Assembly: GCF_902362185.1 (NCBI RefSeq)
Contig: NC_044507.1
Location: forward strand, 20,043,544 to 20,107,543
DNA length: 64,000 bases
Reading direction: 5' to 3'
From: Chanos chanos
Lineage: Eukaryota > Chordata > Actinopteri > Gonorynchiformes > Chanidae
Both the position numbers and the translations under genes were made by a program. Positions within the stretch are counted from its first letter, which is position 1; every line of letters begins with the position of its first letter. Below, one piece after another: positions 34,756-46,110 of the stretch. The notes under the pieces are model-generated. The model did not search any database. It saw only the letters and a program-made list of their open reading frames with translations, and was not told where the DNA came from.

Positions 34756-37700
34756 ATTCGTGTGTGTGTGCGCATGCGTATGTATGTATGTGAACAAAAT
34801 CTTAATGTCTGACTGAGAAATACAAAAATACATTCTTTTCTCTTTTTTGACAAAAACAAACACTGACTTTGTTTTTGTGTCCCTACTTTGAATACTCAGG
34901 AAATAAACTATGAAGTTAAACAATGGCAAAGTCAAAAAAGTCATTGGCTGTAGTGTAAAACTACAAAACCATATCAGAGCGAGTTTTACAGAACACATTT
35001 CAGACACATTTTGAATACAAAGAAATTCCTCTCAGACAAAGAGTTGTCTTTTTAAGTAAACTGAGCGGATTTGATCAAATTGCCTCATTAAAAACCAGCA
35101 ATGCACAAAGAGAAAGACTGTTGTGTTTGTTTTGACCTGAACTCCCAGTCAAGGGAAATGGGAGTGATTCTATTGTGTGATTCTGCTTACCCTGAGGACC
35201 AGAATGTAGAGCGTTACATCCATCTAAAGAGACTTAGATAGGTCACTATGTAACTGTTTATTCTTAGATCAGAGAGGACTCTTTCTCTGTGTTCTCCCTA
35301 TCATTGTTCACCCATTTCCTGAGGCCCAAGGCCCAGGGAGACTGAATGGCAAACATTATGGTTGGAGAGAGGCTATCCCAGGTTCTAACATGTGGTTGCG
35401 AGGAGTGGATCATGTTTCCCAATTCAATATTTACCCTGGACACATAATTCATCAATATATCAAATACAAATGATCTATGTCTAGAATAATATTGGAACAC
35501 TATGACACTACAGAGGTTTCTCAGACCTACTTTTACAAAATTCTAAGTGCCTTGCATGAAAATTTAATTTGTGCCTTTATGATGGGGAAAATGATCTCTT
35601 TTTGTGTCTGAAACGCAGACATGTTTGCTGTAAGAACCTCTTGTAAATCACTCACCCAGGTAATGATGGAGAAGAAAGAGAAAGCAATGGCAGCTCTGGC
35701 AGCATCAGCTCCTTGGTTCAAGGGTATCTCATCTGGAGTGGTGCGCTGCCACTGGTTAGCCAGGAAGCAGAAACCAACAAACCATAGGAATGTCCAGAAA
35801 CCTGCCAACAAGCATCACAACATTTCAGTGTAATACATAAATAAACAAGACTTGAAGTTATTTGGTTATAAACAGTAACTTCTGATTTAACTTTTCAGGT
35901 TTGGTAAGGCTTCTTCTTCAAAGAAAATCTCTGTAACTCATTTATCACGAAGGACATTGTGTTCTATTTGGATAGGTCCCTGGTGTGAAAAAAAAAGTCT
36001 TTTGGCAAAAAAGACTGCAGTGCATGTGGTAGTACTGTAGAGCAGTTCCTTGAGGGCATACTGACGTAGGGACAATTTAGCAAAACTGAGGCTGATCATT
36101 ATGCAAAACCATAACACGGTAGTAAAATTGGTCGCAGCGGGAGTTTGAGAGGTCCAATAACTACAGTTGGTAAAAAAAAAAAAAGAAAAAAAAAAAGAAG
36201 AAGAAGAAGCAAAGACAAACAGAAATCTGTGTTCACTAAGTCGAGTTGTCTCATATCACTGTTTACTTTTGCTTTCACTGGATGACCAGTATCCCTCATT
36301 AATGGAGTTTTGCATGCGTGGCATGAGTAGCGTCGCGTCCGTTCACCTGAGAAACCGATCTCAAGCATGATTGCTTTTTTTCTGTCTTTCACGCTGCTGA
36401 TCTGCTGAAACTTCATATCCATTACAAAGAAAAAGATGCATGCAAGAAATGCTATTAGCCCGATGGTGATGGCGTAGTTGCAGGCATCATAGTTTTTGTT
36501 GAAAACGCAGTGCAGCCTTTCGCTCCCGCTGTTGACATAGCCTTCGTTCACTATGGATCCAAACACAACCATGGAGAAGATCTACAATGGAAGGAGATAG
36601 GAAAAATAAAACTCTATTATGAATAATAGATAACATATGACATTTAACATATGATGGTGACATATGTAGTACCATTTTGGTGTTTCTTATGAGTACAATA
36701 AATCAGGCCATATTCTGTCTCTCTGTACACAAGGAAATGCTTCAGTGTCCCTGAAACATAATCATAATAATCTGAATTTCTGCACTGTGTTTGCGGCCAG
36801 TGATCAACCTAAATCAATATTGTCAACACCAAACCAAAACTGTCTGTGACCTGCATGTCCTTTGGTAATTGGCATTCAAAGTATGTTGTTGATTTTTAAA
36901 GCATCAGTTTTCAGTCTTAGTCTCAATAGTAATGCATTTTGTACTCAGTACGGCTTTGTTTTATTGTATTATTCTAGTCAGTCATCCAATGACAAAAGAG
37001 GGAAAAACCCATAGATTGGCATCCTTGACCAAATTCCTTTTCCCTTGATGGGGTCTTCCGGAGAAACAAAGGGTGCTAGTTATTAATTAGTTAGAAGCAG
37101 AGACCGAATTCTCAAAATATGTGACTTTTCTCTGTTGTAAAAGAGTACCTGGCAACATAACAAAATCCACACCATGAAAATAAAACAATTTTTCTGAAAA
37201 ACTCCTGTATCAGTTAATAACGTTTCAGACAAATATATTTGGAGTGGGAACCATCAGCAATTCAAGGATGCCATCTTTTAGAATTATTAGACTCCAAACA
37301 GTCTCTCCTCACGACCCTTATAACTATTTTCTGTACATTCTATCTTCGCATCAACATAAACTTTTAAAAGCCGCTGTACAGTACAAGTTTCCCTCCCAAA
37401 GAAGATTTAAAGATACTGTAGGTCGTGTTCTACTGCAAACTGATCTTTGAGAATGCTCGGCTGGTAAAATCAAAATATATAGCCGGCAACCCTGATTAGC
37501 CCACGCTATGACAAAATTATGTTTTCAGTTCACTGAACACGTTCAAATCATGATCACATATACTTTATAAAACGCATTTATAGCTGAAACGTATTTTCAG
37601 AATAATATATACAGAACAACTAAATTTTCACGTTAGGTCTGATCCACAAGTGCAGAGCAGTCCGCATCATGACAGCCAATCAAAATGTCGGTGTGCCGTT

Positions 37701-38451
37701 TATATAGGCGGGGATTCGGATGCGCATATGTTTCTACCGGGAAAGCTACATTAACGAAAATATCTTTTTCGTAATTACAGATATATTTGTGTAGGGGAAC
37801 TAGTTATTTTTTTTACGTGGAGGATAGATTGTAGTCTCTATAAAAGGGATACGAAGAAATAGTTAACGCCATCATCATAATCAGTGCCGTGCGCTTTACA
37901 GAAGAGGAACACTTGACAGATTAAATTGAAGCCCACACAAAAGCTTACCAGATGAGCGATTCAAACGCAATAAACTACGTATTCAGTTTACTTAATGGGT
38001 CCAGGTTATGATTTGAATGTGTCTTGGGGATTTTGAAAATATTCATCAATTGTGAAAACACATTCTGCACACTCTCCACCCTACTGCTATATGATGTCAA
38101 TATCATGGCATTGTATGTCTGTTTTTATTTGGGGGGGAGGGTTTCTAAATCAACAAAAAAAAATACTGTTATTAAGTGAACAAAGACGACTCCTAAATAC
38201 CTTCTCATACATAGAGCACAACGGATGTTGCGTTATCTAACAATCACAATACATCACAATGTATGGATATCTGTAATCCAACCTTATCTGGACCATTCAC
38301 ACATGCAACGGAAATTACAGCGGGGTACATCAAAATTAATTGGTCTTACCCACGATAATATTCTGAGGATGGTCTGGGGTTGTTGAATAAAGGCAATAGG
38401 GTCGAAAGCACCTCCAGCTCTTCCAGCGCCAAAGGAGCCCGCTCCGTCCAT
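34234..38451 (-). CDS. syngr3: Synaptogyrin-3, synaptic vesicle tetraspan protein
   Basis: Four minus-strand exons: 38451-38350, 36581-36347, 35801-35656, 34443-34234. Product 230 residues (human SYNGR3 229). It starts MDGAGSFGAGRAGGAFDP and ends PTYQVPIY, both as in synaptogyrin-3. It carries a MARVEL domain with four membrane segments: about residues 29-45 (FSMVVFGSIV), 72-92 (ITIGLIAFLACIFFFVM), 113-132 (FWTFLWFVGFCFLANQW) and 148-168 (AIAFSFFSIITW). Between segments one and two lies the conserved VNEGYVNSGSE loop. The tail is cytosolic and carries YQSPPFTE and TYQVPIY tyrosine motifs. Known role: a presynaptic vesicle membrane protein. The family call is certain; the paralogue call rests on the znf598-syngr3-gfer gene order, which matches human 16p13.3. 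Confidence 0.93.
34723..34793 (+). repeat. (TG)n microsatellite in syngr3 intron 3
   Basis: TG run with CATTCG and CGCATGCG interruptions, then TATG units. A long minus-strand frame across it is a low-complexity artefact. Confidence 0.93.
36582..38349 (-). other. syngr3 intron 1
   Basis: A 1.77-kb intron. No exon or repeat was recognised, apart from the CCAAT/TATA pair on the opposite strand at 37676-37708. Confidence 0.6.
37676..37708 (+). promoter_or_regulatory. CCAAT and TATA-like pair inside syngr3 intron 1, plus strand
   Basis: GCCAATCAAAATG followed 20 bp later by TTTATATAGGCGGGG. The spacing and sequence would suit a plus-strand core promoter, antisense to syngr3. No coding sequence lies downstream before the syngr3 first exon, so any product would be noncoding. 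A chance match is possible. Confidence 0.3.
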
Positions 38452-40109
38452 TTTCCTCTTACCGCTATTGTGGCTTTAGGCTTTGGGTCGAGATAGGTAC
38501 ACACACACCCCACTGCTTGGCAGTGGCGTTCCCACTGCGAGCGAGCCCATGTAAAAACGGATCGCCTCAACAGCAGCATCTACCGACCGTTTTTTCAAAT
38601 AGTGAGGCCAAAGATTTTATGTGATTACGTCGATTTTTATTTGTTGTTGCTGTTTTTTTCTTTCATGTGGTGCAGCCTGTAAACTGTCGTTGAGGATAGC
38701 GATTGTTAAAATGAATGTATGTCACTGTTTCACGGAATGTGACTCACATCTCACAAAATGTTCAGTAAATAATGATTCAATACAATGACTCATACTTAAA
38801 CTACAGTGAAAGCAGGCGTTTTCCAAAGGCGTGGTCCCTGAGTTAATTAAGCTTTAAAAAGCCCATCATATGTGGGATCATGTAGAAAAATGTAATGCAG
38901 TCCCAGGTACTCTTTATTTTGGCTACGAGACATGACTATGAAATGGGCGGTGACAACTGAGGCGCACTTTGGCAGGAACTCCAATGAGAAAGACTGCTTA
39001 CTTTGCTAAGGTTTCATGAGGAAATGTGGCTAATGTGATGTTGGCATAGAAGTCTAAAAGAAAAGACAATATCAGCTAAAGACAACTATTCTTTAACCAT
39101 AACGTCCATGTATGATGCAAGGTAAAACGAATGATCCACACTGAATCAGCTGACTGCAAAAAATCCATCAAGGGTGTGAACAGGCAGCTTTACAGAGAAC
39201 AGTCCATTGAGAACTGCTCAGAGTGGGATGCTGTGGTCAGGTTGTAGTAAGTGGGGCAGAGAACACAGGCAGTGCTCAGGAGAGAAAAAAAAGTCAGTGG
39301 GAGAAAGTCATATGATCAGATGACTCATCCCTCACCCTGACAAGAAGCAGCTGAGCCCACATGTGGTACACTGCAAAAGAAACATACCAGCCTGCGTGCT
39401 TGTTTCACACAGAAGGGTTCTGGTTGCATCTCCCTGCAATATTTTAGGTCAGCTCAACCCCTCAGAGGGTAAAGTAAAGCCCAACACGTCAAGAAAAGTC
39501 ATTCTGTGTAATCACCGACATTCTATGGCGAAGTGTTTCTAACCTGAGTGGGAGCGCTCTCTTCCTGGACGTCAACACCCCATCCACAGGGTGCAAGTGG
39601 TCATTATGTGGCTGAATGAGAGTGGAAAACCATGTGAACCATGTGCCAAGGCTGTGACAGTCACCAGACATCAACCCAAATAAAGACTACTGGGTGATTC
39701 TAAAGCAGCTTCTAGGAAAGAGCTTTCTCTCACAAACAAAACACCAAAATGATGGAATTTCTTTCCACCAGTAAAAACAGATATAGCATTGTGGACGACA
39801 TCTTCCATAGGAAAATGTCCTCTGGTACTAAACAGTTATTATTAGCAATATAATTAATGACAATCATTAGCAATAATTAGGCCAACTTATCAGTTTTATA
39901 ATCTTGTATTCATTCAGACCTGAAATAACAACTATAGCACTGCTTATAAAATATAATTGAAAATATAATTATCATGAAAGTGTATTTTAGATCAATAACC
40001 ATCATATTCATAATCAAATATAACACATTTAAAACACAATGACACAGCATTACACAGGCACGGTTATTTTCACAGAAAAGCATCTCAGCCAAAGCCATCA
40101 TGTTTATGA
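38452..40109. other. syngr3 promoter and gfer 3' flank
   Basis: 1.66 kb between the syngr3 start and the gfer stop (both genes minus strand). It contains the syngr3 upstream region, a degenerate Tc1-like transposon piece (about 39480-39830) and the gfer 3' UTR. No clear TATA box or host gene is seen. Confidence 0.55.
39480..39830 (+). mobile_element. Degenerate Tc1/mariner transposase fragment
   Basis: Plus-strand translation around 39655-39720 reads QSPDINPNKDYW-ILKQLL, matching the catalytic-end signature of Tc1-like transposases (SPDLNPIE-LW-LK). Upstream, CTCTTCCTGGACGTCAACACC followed by CATCCACAGGG (39560-39590) corresponds to the second-aspartate region. The frame is shifted between these two blocks, a stop precedes QSPD, and the catalytic Glu of NPIE is replaced (NPNK), so the copy is dead. 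Terminal inverted repeats were not found. Only the 3' half of a transposase gene appears to be left. Confidence 0.65.
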
Positions 40110-41281
40110 TCAGTCACACGATCCATCTTTCCAGCCGTCTTTCCATCGCTCATCCACTTTGGAGCAGTCGAATTCTGGCTTCCCTAGTCGTACATTGATG
40201 TCGTTATGAAGTCGACACAGCCACTGTGAGAAATTGTGGCGATTACTTGTATCTGGTTGATTTGTTTTCAGTCTGAGAAAAACAAATAAATAATTTAATG
40301 ATGAAAAGGGACTGTTAAGTAATTAGTTTGTTCAGATTAAACACTGGGATTCAAATTAGCAACTTTTACCTTGATCTCAAATCCTCTGCACATTCATCAC
40401 AGGGGAAAAACTTCGAGAACAGATTGATAAATTGTGTCATCTCTTGCTGCTGGACTGTGGTCGGCGAATCAGGGTAGTAGGCTGCCATGGTGTGAAGAAA
40501 AGACCATGAACTTCTGCCCAGTTCCTCTCTATCAAGAGGGCATTCTACTGCCTTCTCACTTTCCTCTGTAACATGGGTTTCCTGGCCAAAACACACATAA
40601 ACAATTACATGGATTTCATAATCTGCTCAACCATAGTTCTGATACAGTACTGTTTAATTAAAGTAATGCCCAATGAAAATAAACAAGTAAATAAAAATAT
40701 AAGCTTTGCTTTTAAGTTGGACCAATTGTTTACTGTATTAAAAACGGGCTAAATAGCTCCAGAAAAATAAAAGTCTTCTTAGCCTGTCATTCTTTCCGCG
40801 TTTCCGAGTGAAGTTCACTCCTTTCCCTATTTGTATAGCCTACAATGCCAGTAATCTCCAGCCTTGGCAACAAATTTACGCAATATTCGGTTGAATCTAG
40901 TAAATTATCATTAAACTAAAGCCAAAAAAGAACCCAGTGACTGTCACATTATCTTACATGATCTTAAATCTGCGAACCAATACTGGAAATGTAGGTTACA
41001 TTTGTTCTTTTACACCTGTTCACAGCTATGATTTAGTGAACTGATCACTGAATGAAGTCTGATGGTCAGGTCACCTGGACCACTGACGACTGTTTCCTCT
41101 GCACTTTCATCCATGACTTGAAATCCGTACACGCTCTGCACGGTTTCTTTTTCGTCTCTCCACTCTTCTCTTGGTCTTTAGCTGTAGTGTCATCTTGTAC
41201 TATGCCTGGCACAGGAAAAGGGAAACTTTCAAACCCGGGTGGGTTGCTCGCAGATGATCGTGACCCTCCAGACGCTGCCAT
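40110..41281 (-). CDS. gfer: GFER/ALR, FAD-linked sulfhydryl oxidase
   Basis: Three minus-strand exons: 41281-41075, 40581-40370, 40272-40110. Product 193 residues (human long form 205). It oxidises Mia40 in the mitochondrial intermembrane space and passes electrons to cytochrome c. Seen: distal pair C48-RA-C51 ([14 protein letters not shown]), Cys83 (intersubunit disulfide by alignment), Erv1/ALR domain from [23 protein letters not shown], active-site C130-DE-C133 (human CEEC), structural pair Cys159 and Cys176, and the closing [14 protein letters not shown]. The two human free cysteines between CEEC and the structural pair (Cys74 and Cys85 of the short form) are replaced by Lys142 and Asn153. 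The start is the first Met of the exon. Its promoter is shared with drg2. Confidence 0.96.
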
Positions 41282-41878
41282 TTTCCAGAAATCTCATGCA
41301 TTATGGGATTGTTATGTCATTGGCTAAACCTACTGAACGACAGACACGATATTTGTTTGTCATTTTAATATTTCAAAATGGACTTAACACATACGTATGA
41401 GCTCACTTCAGTTAACAATAATTTAACCCATTAAATGAATATAAACGTCAAATATGTGCGCATTTATTTCAAGGGCTACTTACAGTACATAGAATGGAAC
41501 CATAGATTCAGTGTTAAAATATCTGTTTTCACCGGAACCAATTATACGTAGCACACATTGGTTCCGGTTGATGATGTCATCATTCGGGCATGCTGCAGAG
41601 TTCGAGTTCTGTAAAACTGCTATTTTGACAGCAATTCCGTAACATATTTGTTACGTATCAAAGGGAGGATAAAGTTTCGGGGCAGAAAAAGTATGTTTGG
41701 AGTGTGCTCCTTTTCCGAAAACTGATTAAATATCAATCACATATCAGCTAAAAGCGGACCTGCTAACTCAACGTAGCTGGCTAGTTTTTTGTCCCTTTTC
41801 TTTAACACGTTTTCTTTCTTCTTCTTTGTCATGTGATAAGTTCACAGGGTACAGGGCCATTAATTAACTTAAGCCACA
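41282..41878. promoter_or_regulatory. Shared gfer/drg2 promoter (head to head)
   Basis: 597 bp separate the two start codons. The stretch has a ZNF143-like site at 41295-41308 and, near 41560-41590, a GGTTCCGG ETS-type site followed by GATGATGTCATCATT, a near-palindrome related to CRE/ATF sites. No TATA box is placed well for either gene. Confidence 0.6.
41295..41308 (-). promoter_or_regulatory. ZNF143/Staf-like site beside the gfer start
   Basis: Minus strand TCCCATAATGCATG, with the same CCCATAATGCA core as the site upstream of znf598. It lies 14 bp from the gfer ATG. Confidence 0.45.
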
Positions 41879-44800
41879 ATGGGGATTCTCGAAAAAATAG
41901 CAGAAATAGAGAGAGAAATCTCTCGGACTCAGAAGAACAAAGGTAAGTTGAAGAATTTCATTGGACCACCATAATATGGAGAGCACTGTCTCACTATGTG
42001 CTGACATGTCTCGGAGTCGCGTGCACTGTTTAGCGACCGACTGTTGTAATTATTAGTTCGACACCAGATATGAGAGAATTTTTAGAGGTATATGTTAACG
42101 TAATGTGTTGTGCAGCAAGAAAGTTGTTGTATGTCCGCAAACATGGTGATGCTGTTGCCACGGTCAAAATTTTAAGTAGAGGTATATTTCTGCCTTTAGC
42201 GACTGAATACCACCTGGGTCTTCTAAAAGCCAAACTAGCTAAATATAGAGCTCAGCTCTTGGAACCCTCAAAATCAGCTGGAGCCAAAGGGGAAGGCTTT
42301 GATGTGATGAAATCTGGCGATGCCAGGGTTGCTCTTATTGGCTTTCCATCAGTCGGAAAGGTAACCAGCAACATATATTGTCACGTGGTCAATATAATCA
42401 TATAGAATGTGGATAATGAGTCGGTTGAATAACACTGGTACTCTGTCAATCAGTCTACTTTTCTCAGCTTAATGACATCAACCGAGAGTGAGGCGGCCTC
42501 GTACGAGTTCACCACGTTGACCTGTATCCCAGGAGTCATCGAGGTATTTCCAGCAGATTTATTTCCTCACCGTTTTTTTTTTTTTTTTTACCTTCGTTAA
42601 ATATTTTTTGTAGAATGTTAATTTCCCTACCCCCTTCTCTGCATTAGTACAAAGGAGCCAACATTCAGCTGTTGGATCTGCCAGGAATTATTGAGGGTGC
42701 TGCCCAAGGTAATTTAATATGTCAGTGAGCTGAGTTTGAATGATTTGCTTACTGATTCCCCTCCCTCCTCCTCTTTGCTAAGCTCTCTGTTGTTCTGTGT
42801 CTCTTAGGAAAAGGCAGAGGTAGACAGGTCATAGCTGTGGCAAGAACGGCAGATGTGGTTATCATGATGCTGGATGCAACCAAAGGGGATGTTCAGAGGT
42901 TGGTGGTGATTTGAGAGGTTGTATGCGGAGTTTGTTGTTAATCCCCAGAGGGTGCATTTCCTCTTAACTTGTTACTGGGCAGTACATACGATTGCAACTT
43001 TTGTCATTCTCTTTTAGGGAGCTTCTAGAAAAAGAATTGGAATCTGTTGGAATCAGACTAAACCGATGCAAACCAAATATCTACTTCAAGGTACTCCCTC
43101 CAGTTCATTCTGCATCAGAGAGTAACTCAGTTTGTGAGGAGCTTCTGAGAATGGTGTAGCTCTGAGGCTCATTTATCCTGATTGTGATGATGGAGTGCAG
43201 TTCCGGTGAAGCCATTTTTTTTTTCTTTTGCAGCCCAAGAAAGGCGGTGGACTCTCCTACAACTCAACTGTTCCTCTGACACATTGCTCTGAGAAGCTTG
43301 TGCAGCTCATTCTTCATGAGTACAGTATCCTCAGTCCACTCCACGGTTCATTTATTTAATCCACTCTACTGTGCAATCATATAGTCCGTTCTGTGGTACA
43401 TCTATAGAGCCATTTGACTGTGTAATCATATAAAACACTTCGCTGTTCATTTATGAAAAATGTACACCACAGAAGTTTTATACAGTCCGTTCTACGGCAC
43501 TGTCATGCTGTTCGCTCTGTGATCCGAACATGCAGACAAACTCTATGGTACATTTATACAGTCCACTGTACTGAATGTACGTACAGGGACACAGAACATA
43601 CATGCTCTGTGAAAATGATATACCTTAACGTGACTCTGTAAGAAATCTTCAATGCAGAGGTTTTGTTCAGAGAAGACAGCACTCCAGATGAATTCATTGA
43701 TGTCATTGTGGGAAACAGAGTTTACATGCCTTGTCTATATGTAAGTGCACATTTTTTTCCTCTCAGAAAACAGTTTGTGTTATCAGAAATCAGACTCACT
43801 GTGCAAAACGCTGGTTATTGAGTGAGGTCTTAAGTTTCTGTTTCCAGCTGAATGAATGCTATCACTGTGTTGTAGTGTTTTCTCTTTTTTTGAGCATTGC
43901 TAAGTATTTTAACCTATGCCAGAGGATAAAGTGAGTTATGGAGTGATGCATAAAGGATTGAATTTAGAGTGAATGAAGAAATGTATGCATATGTTCATTT
44001 ATTTTCCATTGTCAGGTGTATAACAAAGTTGACCAGATCTCGATCGAGGAGGTGGACCGCCTTGCCCGCAGGCCGAACAGTGTGGTAATCAGGTTAGTGC
44101 GGTCATGTTTTGATTGTTTACAGACATGCTCTAAACCAGAAAACTATAATAATGTTCAACGATGATGAAACGTCTGAGGCTTTCACTGAAGTCACAGGAA
44201 GACACACACATCCCATTCTCCTTCAGATGCCAAAAGAGGAAGTTCCTTAAAAAATCTTCGGTATTATACACTTAAAAAGGAGAGAGCGAGAAAAAAATTG
44301 AGAGTGGAGTTTGAATGGAATGGAGTTCACTCCTTTCAAGTCCAGCTCAGTACTTCTGTGGAATACATTTAAATGCAAGTTAATTACTGTTTACCACCCA
44401 TAATCTCTGCAATTAGTGTTCAGTGTGGCAGATGAATTTTAACTTGTATTTTACATTGATCTGTTTTAAAACAAAAGGACTGGTACACAGTAAAAACCTT
44501 TCTGTCTGTTCCTGCAGCTGCGGAATGAAGTTGAATCTTGACTACCTCTTGGAGCAGCTTTGGGAATACCTGGCTCTGATCTGCATTTACACCAAGAAGA
44601 GGGGAGGTGAGATACTAAGCACATTTTGACATTTTAATGATCTGAAAATGCAGTTTCTTCCAATATGACGTACGTTTGAGAGATTACCACGCTGCAACTG
44701 TTGTGAACGTACCTGAAAAGACATTTGAAGTGAACCTACAGTTGAGCCTTTGGTTTTGTAAGGATGAGTTTGGTTTTCTGCAGTGGCCTGATTTAGATGA

Positions 44801-45716
44801 AGCAATGCCAACCCCTCCAGCCGTGATTCTCACCATGTCCTTAGTGCTCCATACTTTGTGCTGTCCTGTTGTTTCTCTTTTCATTCTCTGAAGCAAAATA
44901 TCTTAAATTGAAATGAATTGCATATACTTTGACCATAAGCATACTTATCCTGTAAAGTCTCAAGAAATGAAATAAAATCAATTCAGTATGTACCTGACAG
45001 ACAACCTTACTTTTCACATTTTGATTAGTATTTTTTTTCTCTGCACATTCTCTGTAACTCATTAATTCTGCATCATTTATTCCTGTTCTTGTTTTGGACT
45101 TTAGAGCGTCCAGATTTCGGCGACCCCATCATCATGAGGAGAGGAGCGTCAGTAGAACATGTGGTATGTGTCCATCTGAGGTCTCAGCGCTACACATGAC
45201 ACAGAACACTACAGCTCACCACAACACAACACCTCAGCACAACAAAACATAACAGCACAACATACCCCACAGCACAACGAAACACAACAGCACAGCACAA
45301 CATGAGACCACAGCACAACATAACACCATAGTCTAAGGCTTTTGTTTAGTGCTCTGTGTGGAACTGGACAAAAATAACTTATGATTACAAACAAAAACGA
45401 CATGTTTTGCCCAAGCTCTAATACTCATCTTTGTAATCAGCATTTAGCTGATGCGTGATATTTCTTTTCATTCTCTACAGTGTCACAGAATTCACAGAAC
45501 ATTAGCAAGCCAGTTCAAGTATGCACTTGTTTGGGTAAGTCTGTACATTTCCAACGTTGTACGAAGCTTCTCTGAAGAGGGTTGTCTTTCCAAGATGCTG
45601 GTTTTATTTCATTGTGTTTTGTCTGGCAGGGAACAAGCACAAAGTACAGCCCCCAGAGGGTGGGGCTTACCCACATCATGGAGCACGAGGATGTCATACA
45701 GATCGTGAAGAAATAA
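41879..45716 (+). CDS. drg2: DRG2, developmentally regulated GTP-binding protein 2
   Basis: Thirteen coding exons: 41879-41942, 42200-42360, 42454-42543, 42648-42708, 42808-42898, 43018-43090, 43234-43324, 43643-43740, 44016-44092, 44518-44606, 45105-45163, 45481-45534, 45630-45716. Product 364 residues, the same length as human DRG2. An OBG-like GTPase that, with partner RWDD1 (DFRP2), associates with translating ribosomes. Seen: N-terminal helical region [21 protein letters not shown]1 GFPSVGKS (split by intron 2 after Lys75), switch [11 protein letters not shown]3 DLPGI, an S5D2L insert, G4 NKVD, and a C-terminal TGS domain ([19 protein letters not shown] to IVKK). The start matches the family exactly. 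Intron 7 carries a minisatellite and intron 11 a CAGCACAACA-type repeat. Confidence 0.98.
43325..43580 (+). repeat. Degenerate minisatellite in drg2 intron 7
   Basis: Imperfect units of about 30-35 bp around the words CAGTCCACTC, CTGTGCAATCATATA and GTTCATTTAT, repeated about seven times (for example near 43333, 43366, 43387, 43412, 43483, 43557). It fills most of the intron. Confidence 0.7.
45201..45330 (+). repeat. CACAACAGCA-type simple repeat in drg2 intron 11
   Basis: About 130 bp of ACAGCACAACA-like words (for example CAGCACAACA repeated with variations), strongly purine-cytosine biased. Confidence 0.85.
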
Positions 45717-46104
45717 AAACCGTCATGTCACTTTGTTTTATGAACAGGACATTTCACCACATCTACACCCTCAAGGACTTCTGTTCAGTAATACGTAACT
45801 TTATCTTGTCAAAAACAAAAAGATCAGCTCCATCAGAGACAGTAGAATGAGTCATTCTTGTTTATGTCAAATCATTTATGAAACTTATCTGGTTATCATA
45901 GAGAAACGAGGAAGATCCTAAATATTATCTTTGACATGTAAATTGCATTGAGACAAAACTGTCCACCAATAAATCAAAATACCTCTGATTTCTTATTTTC
46001 ACAAAATGAATTGCTATAACGTTAGCAGCGATATTTTTCTTTTTTTTTTTGCTGGATATCAAGCCACCTGAAAATACATGCCTAAACATTTTGAAACTTA
46101 AAGC

Positions 46105-46110
46105 AATAAA
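46105..46110 (+). terminator. Poly(A) signal AATAAA of drg2
   Basis: AATAAA in AAAGCAATAAAGTGG, 389 bp past the stop. A second AATAAA overlaps the stop codon itself (45712-45717) and is less likely to be used. Confidence 0.5.

Noticed and set aside
34519-35007. A 162-codon minus-strand frame across the syngr3 intron 3 microsatellite
   Set aside because: The middle is HTHTHT from the TG repeat and the ends are Phe/Lys-rich; low-complexity artefact.
36099-36346. Continuation of syngr3 exon 2 beyond 36347
   Set aside because: The frame stays open past the donor, but the protein leaves the synaptogyrin pattern (GERTRRYSCH) and the GTGAAC donor restores GFWTFLWFVGF from exon 3.
42070-42199. An alternative upstream extension of drg2 exon 2
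   Set aside because: The frame is open, but the DRG2 N-terminus is fully supplied by exon 41879-41942 joined at 42200, matching human residue for residue.
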